DNA of 7,069 nucleotides from Pirellulales bacterium (GCA_030617125.1 JAUWWA010000086.1:1-7069); one strand, 5' to 3'; shown: positions 1-6,323, numbered from the stretch's first letter. Translations and numbers: made by a program. Notes: a model not told the origin generated them from the sequence alone.

Positions 1-29
1 ACCTTCGAGGTTCTGATATGTCGTGGTTT

Positions 30-35
30 AGGGAG
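30..35 (+). promoter_or_regulatory. Ribosome binding site favouring the GTG start of etfB
   Basis: AGGGAG lies 9 bases before a GTG at 45. That GTG opens a protein beginning MPYDSIVCVKQVPDT, the usual EtfB amino terminus. An in-frame ATG at 18 also has a weaker GAGG at 7-10, but it would add nine residues (MSWFRELLA) that EtfB proteins normally lack. The GTG at 45 is therefore preferred, though not proved. Confidence 0.6.
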
Positions 36-44
36 CTGTTAGCC

Positions 45-959
45 GTGCCTTACGACAGTATTGTGTGTGTGAAGCAGGTCCCCGACACGGCCAACGTCAC
101 GGTCGACGCGATGAAAGAGGATGGGACCGTCAATCGGAGCGCCTTGCCGGCGATTTTCAATCCCGAGGACCTCAACGCCCTGGAAACGGTGCTGGAGATT
201 CGAGACGACCACGGCGGGACGGTGACGGCGATCACCATGGGCCCGCCCAAGGCGAGTGATGTCCTGCGTGAATGCCTCAATCGGGGGGTTGATCGTGCGA
301 TTCTGCTGACCGATCGCCGGGCCGCCGCCAGCGACACCCTGGCCACCAGTTACATCCTTGCCCAGGCGATTAAAACGATCGGCCGCTACGATTTCGTCTT
401 CTGCGGCCGTCAGGCGATCGACGGCGATACCGCCCAGGTCGGCCCGCAGTGTGCCGAAAAGCTGGGAATCCCGCAGATCACATACCTCGAAAGCGTCGTC
501 AACTTGTCCGGCGAGACGGCTCGAATCAAGCGGAACATCGGCAACGGCTGGGAAATTGTCGAGGTAAAGCTGCCGGTGCTGGTGACGGTGATCGGCACGG
601 CGAACTGCCCGCGGCCGCCGGCGGCGCGGCGCATGATGCGGCTGAAGCGCTCGCGGACCCCGGCCGAGTTGGCCGGTCAGGTCCGCCGCGAGATGCCCGA
701 CGCCACCGACGACCGGCGCGAGGCCGAGCTGCGACGCCGCTGCGAGGCCTTGAAACAGCGCGGTCTGCTGATCGAGCAGTGGGACCTGGAGGACATCGAG
801 GCCAACCTTTCGCGGTGCGGGCTTCCCGGCTCGCCGACCAAGGTGCACCGCATCCAGGCCATCGTGTTGAAGAAGGAGGGCCACACCGATGTCCCACCTA
901 CCGAAGAAGGCATCCGCGGACTGATCCACGAGCTGGTGGTAGAACGAACGTTGGGTTGA
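45..959 (+). CDS. etfB: Electron transfer flavoprotein, beta subunit
   Basis: EtfB is the smaller subunit of the soluble heterodimeric electron transfer flavoprotein, which shuttles electrons between acyl-CoA dehydrogenases and downstream carriers. Visible hallmarks (numbered from the GTG at 45, 304 aa) are VKQVPDT at 9-15, an ITMGPP segment followed by DRAILLTDR, the nucleotide-binding stretch CGRQAIDGDTAQVGP at 120-134, and GSPTKV near the C-terminus. GRQAIDGDTAQVGP is, from family knowledge, typical of the EtfB group that includes bifurcating ETFs; mitochondrial-type EtfB has a GKQAIDDD-type sequence. Residues about 190-240 form an Arg/Lys/Glu-rich insert between the core and the conserved C-terminal part, making the protein longer than the usual 250-270 aa. 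The gene lies 11 bases upstream of etfA and is surely cotranscribed with it. An in-frame ATG at 18 is an alternative start. Identification is firm; the bifurcating role is inference. Confidence 0.95.
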   Translation: MPYDSIVCVKQVPDTANVTVDAMKEDGTVNRSALPAIFNPEDLNALETVLEIRDDHGGTVTAITMGPPKASDVLRECLNRGVDRAILLTDRRAAASDTLATSYILAQAIKTIGRYDFVFCGRQAIDGDTAQVGPQCAEKLGIPQITYLESVVNLSGETARIKRNIGNGWEIVEVKLPVLVTVIGTANCPRPPAARRMMRLKRSRTPAELAGQVRREMPDATDDRREAELRRRCEALKQRGLLIEQWDLEDIEANLSRCGLPGSPTKVHRIQAIVLKKEGHTDVPPTEEGIRGLIHELVVERTLG

Positions 960-970
960 TTGGAAGCATC

Positions 971-2002
971 ATGATCGAACCGAATCGACAGGGCGAAGTC
1001 TGGGTCTTTGCCGAACAGGAAGACGGCGTGCTCCACGACGTCGCGCTGGAGCTATGCGGCAAGGCCCGGAATCTGGCCGATCGGCTGGGCGTCAGTACCG
1101 GCGCGGTGCTGCCCGGCGCCGGCGTGGGACCGCTCAGCGAGAAGCTGATCGCCCATGGGGCCGACAGCGTTTTCGTAGTCGACGACGAGCGGTTGGCCCA
1201 CTACCAGACCGGCTCGTACTCGCAAGTGCTTTGTACGCTGATCCAGAAGCACCGTCCGCAGATCGTCATCTACGGGGCAACGCCCATGGGGCGCGACCTG
1301 GCGCCGCGCGTGGCGTCGTCGATGCGCGCCGGGCTGACGGCCGACTGCACCGACCTGGAAATCAGCGACGTCAGCGATCCGAAGACGAAGATCGATCACG
1401 AGAACCTCCTGCTGCAAATCCGGCCGGCGTTTGGCGGGAACATCATCGCCACGATCGTCAACTTCGACCAGTGGCCTCAGATGGCCACCGTGCGCGAGGG
1501 CGTCATGCCCTTGAAAGATCCCGATGAAAGGCGAACCGGAAACATTGTCGAGGAGCACGTTGAGATCGACCAGGCCGCCTTGGCCCTCAGACTGATCGAG
1601 CGGCATGTCGAACAGCGCACCGTGAACCTGAAGGGCGCCCGAGTGATCGTCGCCGGCGGCGGAGGTATCGGAAGCAAGGATAACTTCCAACTCATCCAGA
1701 AACTCGCCGGAATAATCGGCGGGGCGGTCGGCGCCAGCCGCGCGGCCATCGACAGCGGATTCATCGGCAAGGAATATCAGATCGGCCAGACCGGCACCAC
1801 CGTCCGGCCGGCGCTCTACATCGCCGTGGGCATCAGCGGTGCGGTGCAGCATCGGGCCGGCATGGAAGAATCGGCCAAGATCATCGCCATCAACACCGAC
1901 GCCGACGCACCCATCTTCTCGATCGCCCACTACGGCATCGTCGGCGACTTCAAGAAGGTGATTCCGATGATGATTAAGGCGATTAGAGGGGCAGGTGATT
2001 AG
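971..2002 (+). CDS. etfA: Electron transfer flavoprotein, alpha subunit
   Basis: EtfA (343 aa) carries the FAD domain of the ETF heterodimer and pairs with the adjacent EtfB. The N-terminal part (about 10-200) is the alpha/beta nucleotide-binding-like domain. The C-terminal FAD domain is unmistakable: GASRAAIDSGF with Ser256/Arg257 (matching human Ser248/Arg249), QIGQTG with Gln270 and Thr274 (human Gln262/Thr266), LYIAVGISGAVQHRAGM, IIAINTDADAPIF and HYGIVGDFKKVIP. One oddity is at 229-232: the usual GGRG is GGGG here, so the conserved Arg (human Arg223) is Gly231. The ATG at 971 has GGAAG only 4 bases upstream and follows the etfB stop by 11 bases, suggesting translational coupling. No ferredoxin domain is fused. 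The stop codon TAG at 2000-2002 is also the start of a heptamer repeat array, so the last residues (about RGAGD) may derive from repeat sequence. Confidence 0.95.
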   Translation: MIEPNRQGEVWVFAEQEDGVLHDVALELCGKARNLADRLGVSTGAVLPGAGVGPLSEKLIAHGADSVFVVDDERLAHYQTGSYSQVLCTLIQKHRPQIVIYGATPMGRDLAPRVASSMRAGLTADCTDLEISDVSDPKTKIDHENLLLQIRPAFGGNIIATIVNFDQWPQMATVREGVMPLKDPDERRTGNIVEEHVEIDQAALALRLIERHVEQRTVNLKGARVIVAGGGGIGSKDNFQLIQKLAGIIGGAVGASRAAIDSGFIGKEYQIGQTGTTVRPALYIAVGISGAVQHRAGMEESAKIIAINTDADAPIFSIAHYGIVGDFKKVIPMMIKAIRGAGD

Positions 2003-2055
2003 GGGCTGGGGGCTAGGGGCTAGGGGCTAGGGGCTAGGGGCTAGGGGCTGGGGAT
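2000..2055 (+). repeat. G-rich heptamer tandem array (unit TAGGGGC)
   Basis: Eight consecutive 7-base units are visible. Exact TAGGGGC copies start at 2000, 2014, 2021, 2028, 2035 and 2042; TGGGGGC starts at 2007; a decaying TGGGGAT starts at 2049. The first unit contains the etfA stop codon. Runs of four G separated by CTA loops fit the standard pattern for an intramolecular G-quadruplex on the plus (mRNA-sense) strand. Similar G-rich text just upstream (gattagaggggc at about 1980-1991) suggests the element reaches into the end of etfA. Confidence 0.95.
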
Positions 2056-2149
2056 TGGAGATTCGTAATTCGGGACTGGGGGTGGCCACTTCAGTGGCCA
2101 CTCGTAGCAAGGCGGACCATGCGGCTGAGAGCGATTGGGAATTCGGGAC
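2053..2149 (+). repeat. Diverged direct repeat flanking the hairpin before the MNT gene
   Basis: GATTGG followed by AATTCGGGAC occurs twice, at 2053-2058/2067-2076 and at 2133-2138/2140-2149. The decamer AATTCGGGAC is identical in both copies, and the first copy has a short insertion between the two blocks. The second copy supplies the CGGGA that acts as ribosome binding site for the nucleotidyltransferase gene, so the gene's translation start appears to be built on repeat sequence. Confidence 0.6.
2082..2101 (+). repeat. Perfect inverted repeat / GC-rich hairpin
   Basis: GTGGCCAC occurs at 2082-2089 and again at 2094-2101. Each copy is itself a palindrome, so the pair is both a direct and an inverted repeat, and folds into an 8 bp stem with a TTCA loop (9 bp if the loop is tightened). 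No T-run follows, so it is not a standard intrinsic terminator. It could end or stabilise the etfBA message, or be a short mobile or repetitive palindrome. Confidence 0.7.
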
Positions 2150-2155
2150 AAAAAC

Positions 2156-2470
2156 GTGATTACAACAAGCGCACTTGAAGAGATCGTCCAACGCATCCGC
2201 GATCGGTTTGATCCGGAGAAGATCATTCTCTTCGGCAGCTACGCGCGGGATGAAGCGACCGAACAAAGCGACGTGGACCTGCTGGTCGTGGCCGATACGG
2301 ATCTTCCTCGGCGCGAGAGGTTTCCGGCCGTCCGCCGCCTACTCTCAGGCTACCCCGTGGGTTTTGACATCATCGTGAAGACGCCGAAAGAATATCGCCG
2401 CTGGCGCAGTGTGGTTAACCATATCGTGTACTTTGCCGAGAAGTACGGGAAGGTTTTGTATGAGCGATAA
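2156..2470 (+). CDS. Minimal nucleotidyltransferase (MNT) domain protein
   Basis: This 104-aa protein has the DNA polymerase beta-type nucleotidyltransferase core. GSYAR at 27-31 is followed by the metal-binding SDVDLLVV with Asp39 and Asp41, and a third acidic residue, Asp71, sits in FDIIV. The end, KVLYER, is typical of small MNT proteins. In HEPN/MNT pairs the MNT member is the antitoxin and adds AMP to the HEPN toxin; that role is family knowledge, not shown here. The usual ARGEA motif reads ARDEA. The GTG at 2156 is preferred because CGGGA lies 7 bases upstream and family members start close to this point; a TTG at 2135 would add seven repeat-derived residues. By hand count about a third of codons end in A or T, somewhat more than in neighbouring etfA. 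The gene sits between etfA and an acyl-CoA dehydrogenase, which it is unlikely to serve, so acquisition is likely. Confidence 0.85.
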   Translation: MITTSALEEIVQRIRDRFDPEKIILFGSYARDEATEQSDVDLLVVADTDLPRRERFPAVRRLLSGYPVGFDIIVKTPKEYRRWRSVVNHIVYFAEKYGKVLYER

Positions 2471-2573
2471 ATGGCGAGAAATCGGCTCGGAGGAAATGAA
2501 CGAAGTGAAGCACCTTGCCGGACGGTTTGCCGCTGCGGTGCTGCCAATTCTGGAAAATGAAGACGCTAACTGA
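2460..2573 (+). CDS. 37-codon ORF overlapping the MNT gene; possible remnant of a HEPN partner
   Basis: ATG at 2460 overlaps the last 11 bases of the MNT gene in another frame and is preceded by GGGAAGG at 2447-2453, 6 bases away. It encodes 37 residues beginning MSDKWREIGSEEMNEVKH and ending at TGA 2571. HEPN genes commonly start in just this way, overlapping the MNT gene, and often open with a short acidic helix containing a Trp. The ORF lacks the HEPN RX4H catalytic motif and stops 15 bases before the acyl-CoA dehydrogenase start, leaving no room for a full HEPN domain of about 110-140 residues. It may be a truncated partner, or a leader-like ORF coupling translation to the next gene. The position is clear; the identity is inference. 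Confidence 0.4.
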   Translation: MSDKWREIGSEEMNEVKHLAGRFAAAVLPILENEDAN

Positions 2574-2588
2574 CCCTGGAGTCTCCCC

Positions 2589-4337
2589 GTGGCCAACTTC
2601 TTTACCGATAACGAAGACATTCAGTTCCTGTTCGATCACCTCGATCTGGACGAGCTGGCGCGGCTCCAGGAAGACGGATTCGTGCACGCTGCCGAAGGCA
2701 AGTGCGACTACGCCCCGGCCGATGAGGCCGACGCGGTCGACAACTACCGGCGGATTCTCGAAATCATTGGCCAGGTGGCCGGCGAGATGATTGCCCCGAA
2801 CGCCGAGCAGATCGACGCCGAAGGCAATACGCTTAACGACGACGGCACGGTCACGCTGCACCCACTGGTGCAAGAGAACCTCGACCGGTTGACCCAGGCC
2901 GACCTGATGGGCTTCACGTTGCCCTACCGGTACGGCGGGCTGAACTGCCCCAACCTGGTTTATACCATGGCCACCGAGATCGTCAGCCGGGCCGACTGCT
3001 CGCTGATGAACCTCTTCGGCCTGCAAGGCATCGGCGAAACGATCTACGCCTTTGCCGACGACGAGCTAAAGGACCATGTCCTGCCGCGGTTCGCCCGCGG
3101 CGAAGTCACCGGCGCGATGGTCCTGACCGAGCCCGACGCCGGCAGCGACCTACAGGCCGTGCGGCTTCGGGCGCATCAGGACGACGAGGGCAACTGGTAC
3201 TTAAATGGCGTGAAGCGGTTTATCACCAACGGCTGCGGTGAGGTCCTGCTCGTCCTGGCCCGCAGCGAACCGGAGATCGTCGACGGCCGGGGCCTAAGCC
3301 TCTTCTACACCGAGCGGTCCGAGAAGGTCAAGGTGCGCCACCTGGAGAGCAAGCTGGGCATTCACGGCTCGCCCACGTGCGAATTGGTCTTCGACGACAC
3401 CCCGGCGAAGCTGGTCGGAGAGCGGCAGCGGGGACTGATTACGTACGTGCTGGCGTTGATGAACGGCGCGCGGGTAGGCATTGCCGCACAGTCGCTGGGC
3501 GTGGCCGAGGCGGCGTATCGGCTGGCGCGAACCTACGCCCATACGCGGGAGCAGTTCGGCGGACCGATCGAGCGCCTACCCGCCGTGGCCGAAATGGTCA
3601 CGGACATGAAGATCCACATCGAGGCCGCCCGGGTGCTCACCTACGAAACCAGCCGCGTCTGCGACCATGAAAACAACAACCTCCGCGTGCTGGAATGGGG
3701 AGACATCGACAAGGACGAAAAGAAACGCCGCAAGCAGCTTTCGCGATCGCTCAAACGACTCAACGCCATGCTCACGCCGATGAGCAAGTACTATGCCTCG
3801 GAGATGTCCTGCAAGGTGGCCGACACCGCGGTCCAGGTGCTCGGCGGCTCCGGCTACATGAAAGACTACGCCGCCGAGCGCTACCTGCGCGACGCGCGGA
3901 TCACGACGATCTACGAGGGCACCAGCCAGTTGCAAATTGTCGCGGCGGTTCGTGGCGTCTCGTCCGGCACGTTCGAGACCTGGACGGTCGACTACGATGA
4001 GAAAACGTACGACGATCCGCAGCTTGAGGAATTGAAAGGGCAACTCGTCGAAGCCAAGCAGCGTGTGCTCGAGGCGATCGCATTGGTCAAGAGCAAGGGG
4101 ACCTCGTACCTCGACCTCTCGGGCCGGCGACTGGTCGACGCGGCGCTGGCCGTGATCATCGGCCACCTTCTGCTGACTCAAGGCGCGGCCGACCAGCGCA
4201 AGAAGCAAGTCGCGCGGCGGTTCATCTCGCGCGAGATGCCCGTGCTGCGGATGAACTGCGAGCAGATTCACAACGGCGACACGTCGCCGCTGGACGAGTA
4301 CGCCTTGCTGGCCGGGCCCGTGCCCGTGAGCGAATAG
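2589..4337 (+). CDS. Acyl-CoA dehydrogenase family flavoprotein, long form
   Basis: This 582-aa FAD enzyme would catalyse alpha,beta-dehydrogenation of an acyl-CoA thioester, passing electrons to the ETF encoded just upstream. Visible parts are an N-terminal helical domain (about 45-165), signature 1 MVLTEPDAGSD at 177-187, a middle beta domain (to about 285), TREQFGGPI in the C-terminal helical domain, signature 2 QVLGGSGYMKDYAAERYLRDAR, and the catalytic base Glu443 in IYEGTS. It is far longer than the usual 380-400 aa. There is a charged insert around GDIDKDEKKRRKQL, a C-terminal extension of about 120 residues after the core, and about 40 extra N-terminal residues. This layout resembles long family members such as DmdC-like enzymes, but the substrate cannot be read from sequence. 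The GTG start has GGAG at 2578-2581, 7 bases upstream. Its stop lies one base from the stop of a convergent gene. Confidence 0.93.
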   Translation: MANFFTDNEDIQFLFDHLDLDELARLQEDGFVHAAEGKCDYAPADEADAVDNYRRILEIIGQVAGEMIAPNAEQIDAEGNTLNDDGTVTLHPLVQENLDRLTQADLMGFTLPYRYGGLNCPNLVYTMATEIVSRADCSLMNLFGLQGIGETIYAFADDELKDHVLPRFARGEVTGAMVLTEPDAGSDLQAVRLRAHQDDEGNWYLNGVKRFITNGCGEVLLVLARSEPEIVDGRGLSLFYTERSEKVKVRHLESKLGIHGSPTCELVFDDTPAKLVGERQRGLITYVLALMNGARVGIAAQSLGVAEAAYRLARTYAHTREQFGGPIERLPAVAEMVTDMKIHIEAARVLTYETSRVCDHENNNLRVLEWGDIDKDEKKRRKQLSRSLKRLNAMLTPMSKYYASEMSCKVADTAVQVLGGSGYMKDYAAERYLRDARITTIYEGTSQLQIVAAVRGVSSGTFETWTVDYDEKTYDDPQLEELKGQLVEAKQRVLEAIALVKSKGTSYLDLSGRRLVDAALAVIIGHLLLTQGAADQRKKQVARRFISREMPVLRMNCEQIHNGDTSPLDEYALLAGPVPVSE

Positions 4338-4338
4338 G

Positions 4339-5469
4339 CTAGCGGACCAGCCACACCGGCGAGTAGATGAAATTGCTCGTCTGCGTGTCTCCGGCGGCCG
4401 GAATACCACCCTCGGTGAGGATCTTTGCCGGCTGGACGATCACGCGCTTGGTCGACATGCTTCCGGTCAACTTGACATCCACGATGCGAATGCCCGCAAG
4501 TTGCACAATTGTGTACGTGGCGTTGTCGCCGTTGCCGGACACTTGGCTGAAGATGGGAATGATCCGCGGCTGTCCCTTCATCTCTTCCAGCTCGTCCTTC
4601 ACGCCGGCACTGATGCCGGTGTCGCCGTTAAGCGCCAGTTCGCCGTTTTCGTCGAATTCCAGCGTTCCGCCATGGTATGCCAGGTCGGCGGCGCTGACGC
4701 CGTGGAGGATTTGTTGGGCGATATCGCTGGTGCTGTTGTTGTTGCTGCCGATGTCGACCGTGCCGCGATTGCCGGGCGGGCCGGTGCCCTGAGGGAAGAG
4801 GTTGATTTCGAGGATGCCGTCCGGCCCGCTGGTAATCTCTTGCGTTTCTTCATTCCAGGTCCAGTCGTCGGTCGTGAGTCCGTCGAGCATGGCGGTGCAA
4901 GTTTCCAGATCGAGCGCGAGCGGGAGGATGTCCAGATTCGAGCCCGAGGAAGGCGGACCAAAACCGGAAAAGTTGTTCACAAAGGCCGCCGTTGCCTGTG
5001 CGGTGATTTCACAACTGGGCCTGCCCAAAACCTTGGCGAAGAAAAGGGGAATCGAACCGTTCTGGTTCAAGGTTCGGCGGACATGAGTGTGCGCCGCGAT
5101 ATAAGCGGTGGGGAAGGAGTCGATGCTCTTACCGTCGGCTTGGAGGTAGCCGATCTCGACATCGCCATACCCAAGCTCCGGGACCGCGCCGCCCACCGTG
5201 TTGCGTCCTGCATAGTCCTCGGCAGCCATCCAAGCGAGATCTTCTGCTTGCCACGGCTCGGTGTTCTCGGTTAGCGCTTGCTCATCGCACAGCTTCCAAA
5301 CCGCCGCCAGCGCCGACGCATCGGCCGACCTTTGCAGTTCCGAGCGGACGACGTAGATGTATCCAAGGTCGACGGCAAACGCAACGATGCCCATGGCCCC
5401 AACCATCATGAACAAGGTGAGCAGCAGGACATGGCCTGCTCGGCCTGAGCGGTGGTGTCGAGTTTTCAT
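4339..5469 (-). CDS. Tad-domain (TadE/TadG-like) membrane-anchored protein
   Basis: This 376-aa protein has a short basic N-terminus, one hydrophobic segment at about 13-33, then VDLGYIYVVRSELQRSADASALAA (residues 33-56, in part). That is the hallmark of the Tad domain found at the start of TadE/TadG-like proteins of Flp/Tad pilus systems. The rest is predicted to be outside the cytoplasmic membrane and I do not recognise it. It is rich in Gly, Asn, Asp and Thr and contains a low-complexity GSNNNS stretch. No Tad ATPase, platform or secretin gene is visible, so participation in a pilus is not shown; many planctomycete proteins carry this N-terminus without a nearby tad locus. AGGGAG (5477-5482 on the complement) sits 7 bases before the ATG. 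The gene follows the exported-protein gene by 54 bases on the same strand and is probably cotranscribed with it. Confidence 0.75.
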   Translation of the reverse strand: MKTRHHRSGRAGHVLLLTLFMMVGAMGIVAFAVDLGYIYVVRSELQRSADASALAAVWKLCDEQALTENTEPWQAEDLAWMAAEDYAGRNTVGGAVPELGYGDVEIGYLQADGKSIDSFPTAYIAAHTHVRRTLNQNGSIPLFFAKVLGRPSCEITAQATAAFVNNFSGFGPPSSGSNLDILPLALDLETCTAMLDGLTTDDWTWNEETQEITSGPDGILEINLFPQGTGPPGNRGTVDIGSNNNSTSDIAQQILHGVSAADLAYHGGTLEFDENGELALNGDTGISAGVKDELEEMKGQPRIIPIFSQVSGNGDNATYTIVQLAGIRIVDVKLTGSMSTKRVIVQPAKILTEGGIPAAGDTQTSNFIYSPVWLVR

Positions 5470-5476
5470 AATAAGT

Positions 5477-5482
5477 CTCCCT
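5477..5482 (-). promoter_or_regulatory. Ribosome binding site of the Tad-domain gene
   Basis: The complement reads AGGGAG, with 7 bases to the ATG at 5469-5467. It fixes the start of the Tad-domain gene and supports independent translation initiation within the two-gene minus-strand unit. Confidence 0.7.
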
Positions 5483-5523
5483 GGGAGAATGGACGGCTCC
5501 GGTGGAGGCGACGCGTTCGGTGT

Positions 5524-6168
5524 TTACTGCCGCGAATGGATAATTCTCGGCTCTGTCAGTTCGATCTGTTCGCCCATCGACGTATGGATGCGAATTCTCT
5601 TGAGCACCAAGGACTGCACGCGGTTTTCGGCATAGCCGATGCCGGAATTCGCGACCGAGGTTTCGGGATTGTACCCGTTGAGGTCGGTCAGTGTGGTATC
5701 GACACTCGCCTTGAGGTAACCCTGCCCTCCGAAGTTACCCCAGGTCGTGGAGGTACCGTCGGTGATCTCGAAGGTCAGCGTTCCGTCATCTAATTCCACG
5801 CTTTGGGTCCAGCGGACGATTTCTCCCGGCTGTGCCAGCACCGCTCCATTGGGAAACCTCCTGTCGCTCAGCGATACGTCGCCGTCCCAGACCTGTAGTT
5901 GCAGTCCTCCGGCATCGTGAACCTGAAGGCTCTGCTGGTTCACTTCGAAGACGGCATGCAACGATTCGACGTTGCCGTAGGGTGAAATCACGCACGTGAT
6001 CTGAGGAGCGTCGGTGTTCGGATCGGGTTCGGCGACAACCAACTCCCAGTCTTCTTCCACGCGCACGACCGACTGAGCATGCGTTACTCCAACGGCCGCG
6101 ACGAAGATAAGAAGCACCAAGAAACCTCGAAACACCCGAACGCGCACACGTGTAGACAAATAGCTCAT
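5524..6168 (-). CDS. Exported protein of unknown function
   Basis: This is a 214-aa protein I do not recognise. Residues 1-31 form a clear signal peptide: an Arg-rich n-region (RVRVRVFR), a hydrophobic core GFLVLLIFVAAVGV and a THA cleavage site before QS. The mature part is acidic, has no Cys pair pattern or known motif, and alternates hydrophobic and polar residues (for example LQLQVWDGD and WTQSVELDDGTLTFEITDG), which suggests a beta-sandwich; that is inference. The ATG at 6168 is chosen over an in-frame GTG at 6198 because it directly precedes the signal peptide and has GGGGGGA 7 bases upstream. The gene is followed after 54 bases by the Tad-domain gene, so the two may act together at the cell surface. 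A candidate promoter with a dyad lies about 150 bases upstream. Confidence 0.8.
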   Translation of the reverse strand: MSYLSTRVRVRVFRGFLVLLIFVAAVGVTHAQSVVRVEEDWELVVAEPDPNTDAPQITCVISPYGNVESLHAVFEVNQQSLQVHDAGGLQLQVWDGDVSLSDRRFPNGAVLAQPGEIVRWTQSVELDDGTLTFEITDGTSTTWGNFGGQGYLKASVDTTLTDLNGYNPETSVANSGIGYAENRVQSLVLKRIRIHTSMGEQIELTEPRIIHSRQ

Positions 6169-6323
6169 TGTCGCATCCCCCCAGGAGAAAAGGATCACGA
6201 AAGGTTCCGGTCGATATCCGACGCAGCCAATCTTTTCTCGGCACGTTCGGTCAGCCTACGATCTACCGGCCGGCGCGCCGCAGTTTTCGTCGGGAATTCC
6301 GGGGAGAGGAACACCCAATAGTA

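Noticed and set aside
39..929. Minus-strand open frame of 296 codons opposite etfB
   Set aside because: It lies entirely opposite a clear gene and arises from the strong G/C preference at third codon positions. It has no ribosome binding site or protein family character.
1052..1930. Minus-strand open frame of 292 codons opposite etfA
   Set aside because: Same cause: a shadow of a well-supported gene, low-complexity Asp/Gly/Arg composition, no recognisable motif.
3576..4409. Minus-strand open frame of 277 codons opposite the acyl-CoA dehydrogenase
   Set aside because: A shadow frame spanning the convergent junction. The dehydrogenase frame carries both family signatures and the catalytic Glu.
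4501..5274. Plus-strand open frame of 257 codons opposite the Tad-domain gene
   Set aside because: The minus strand has a proper start, a ribosome binding site, a membrane segment and the Tad motif; the plus frame has none.
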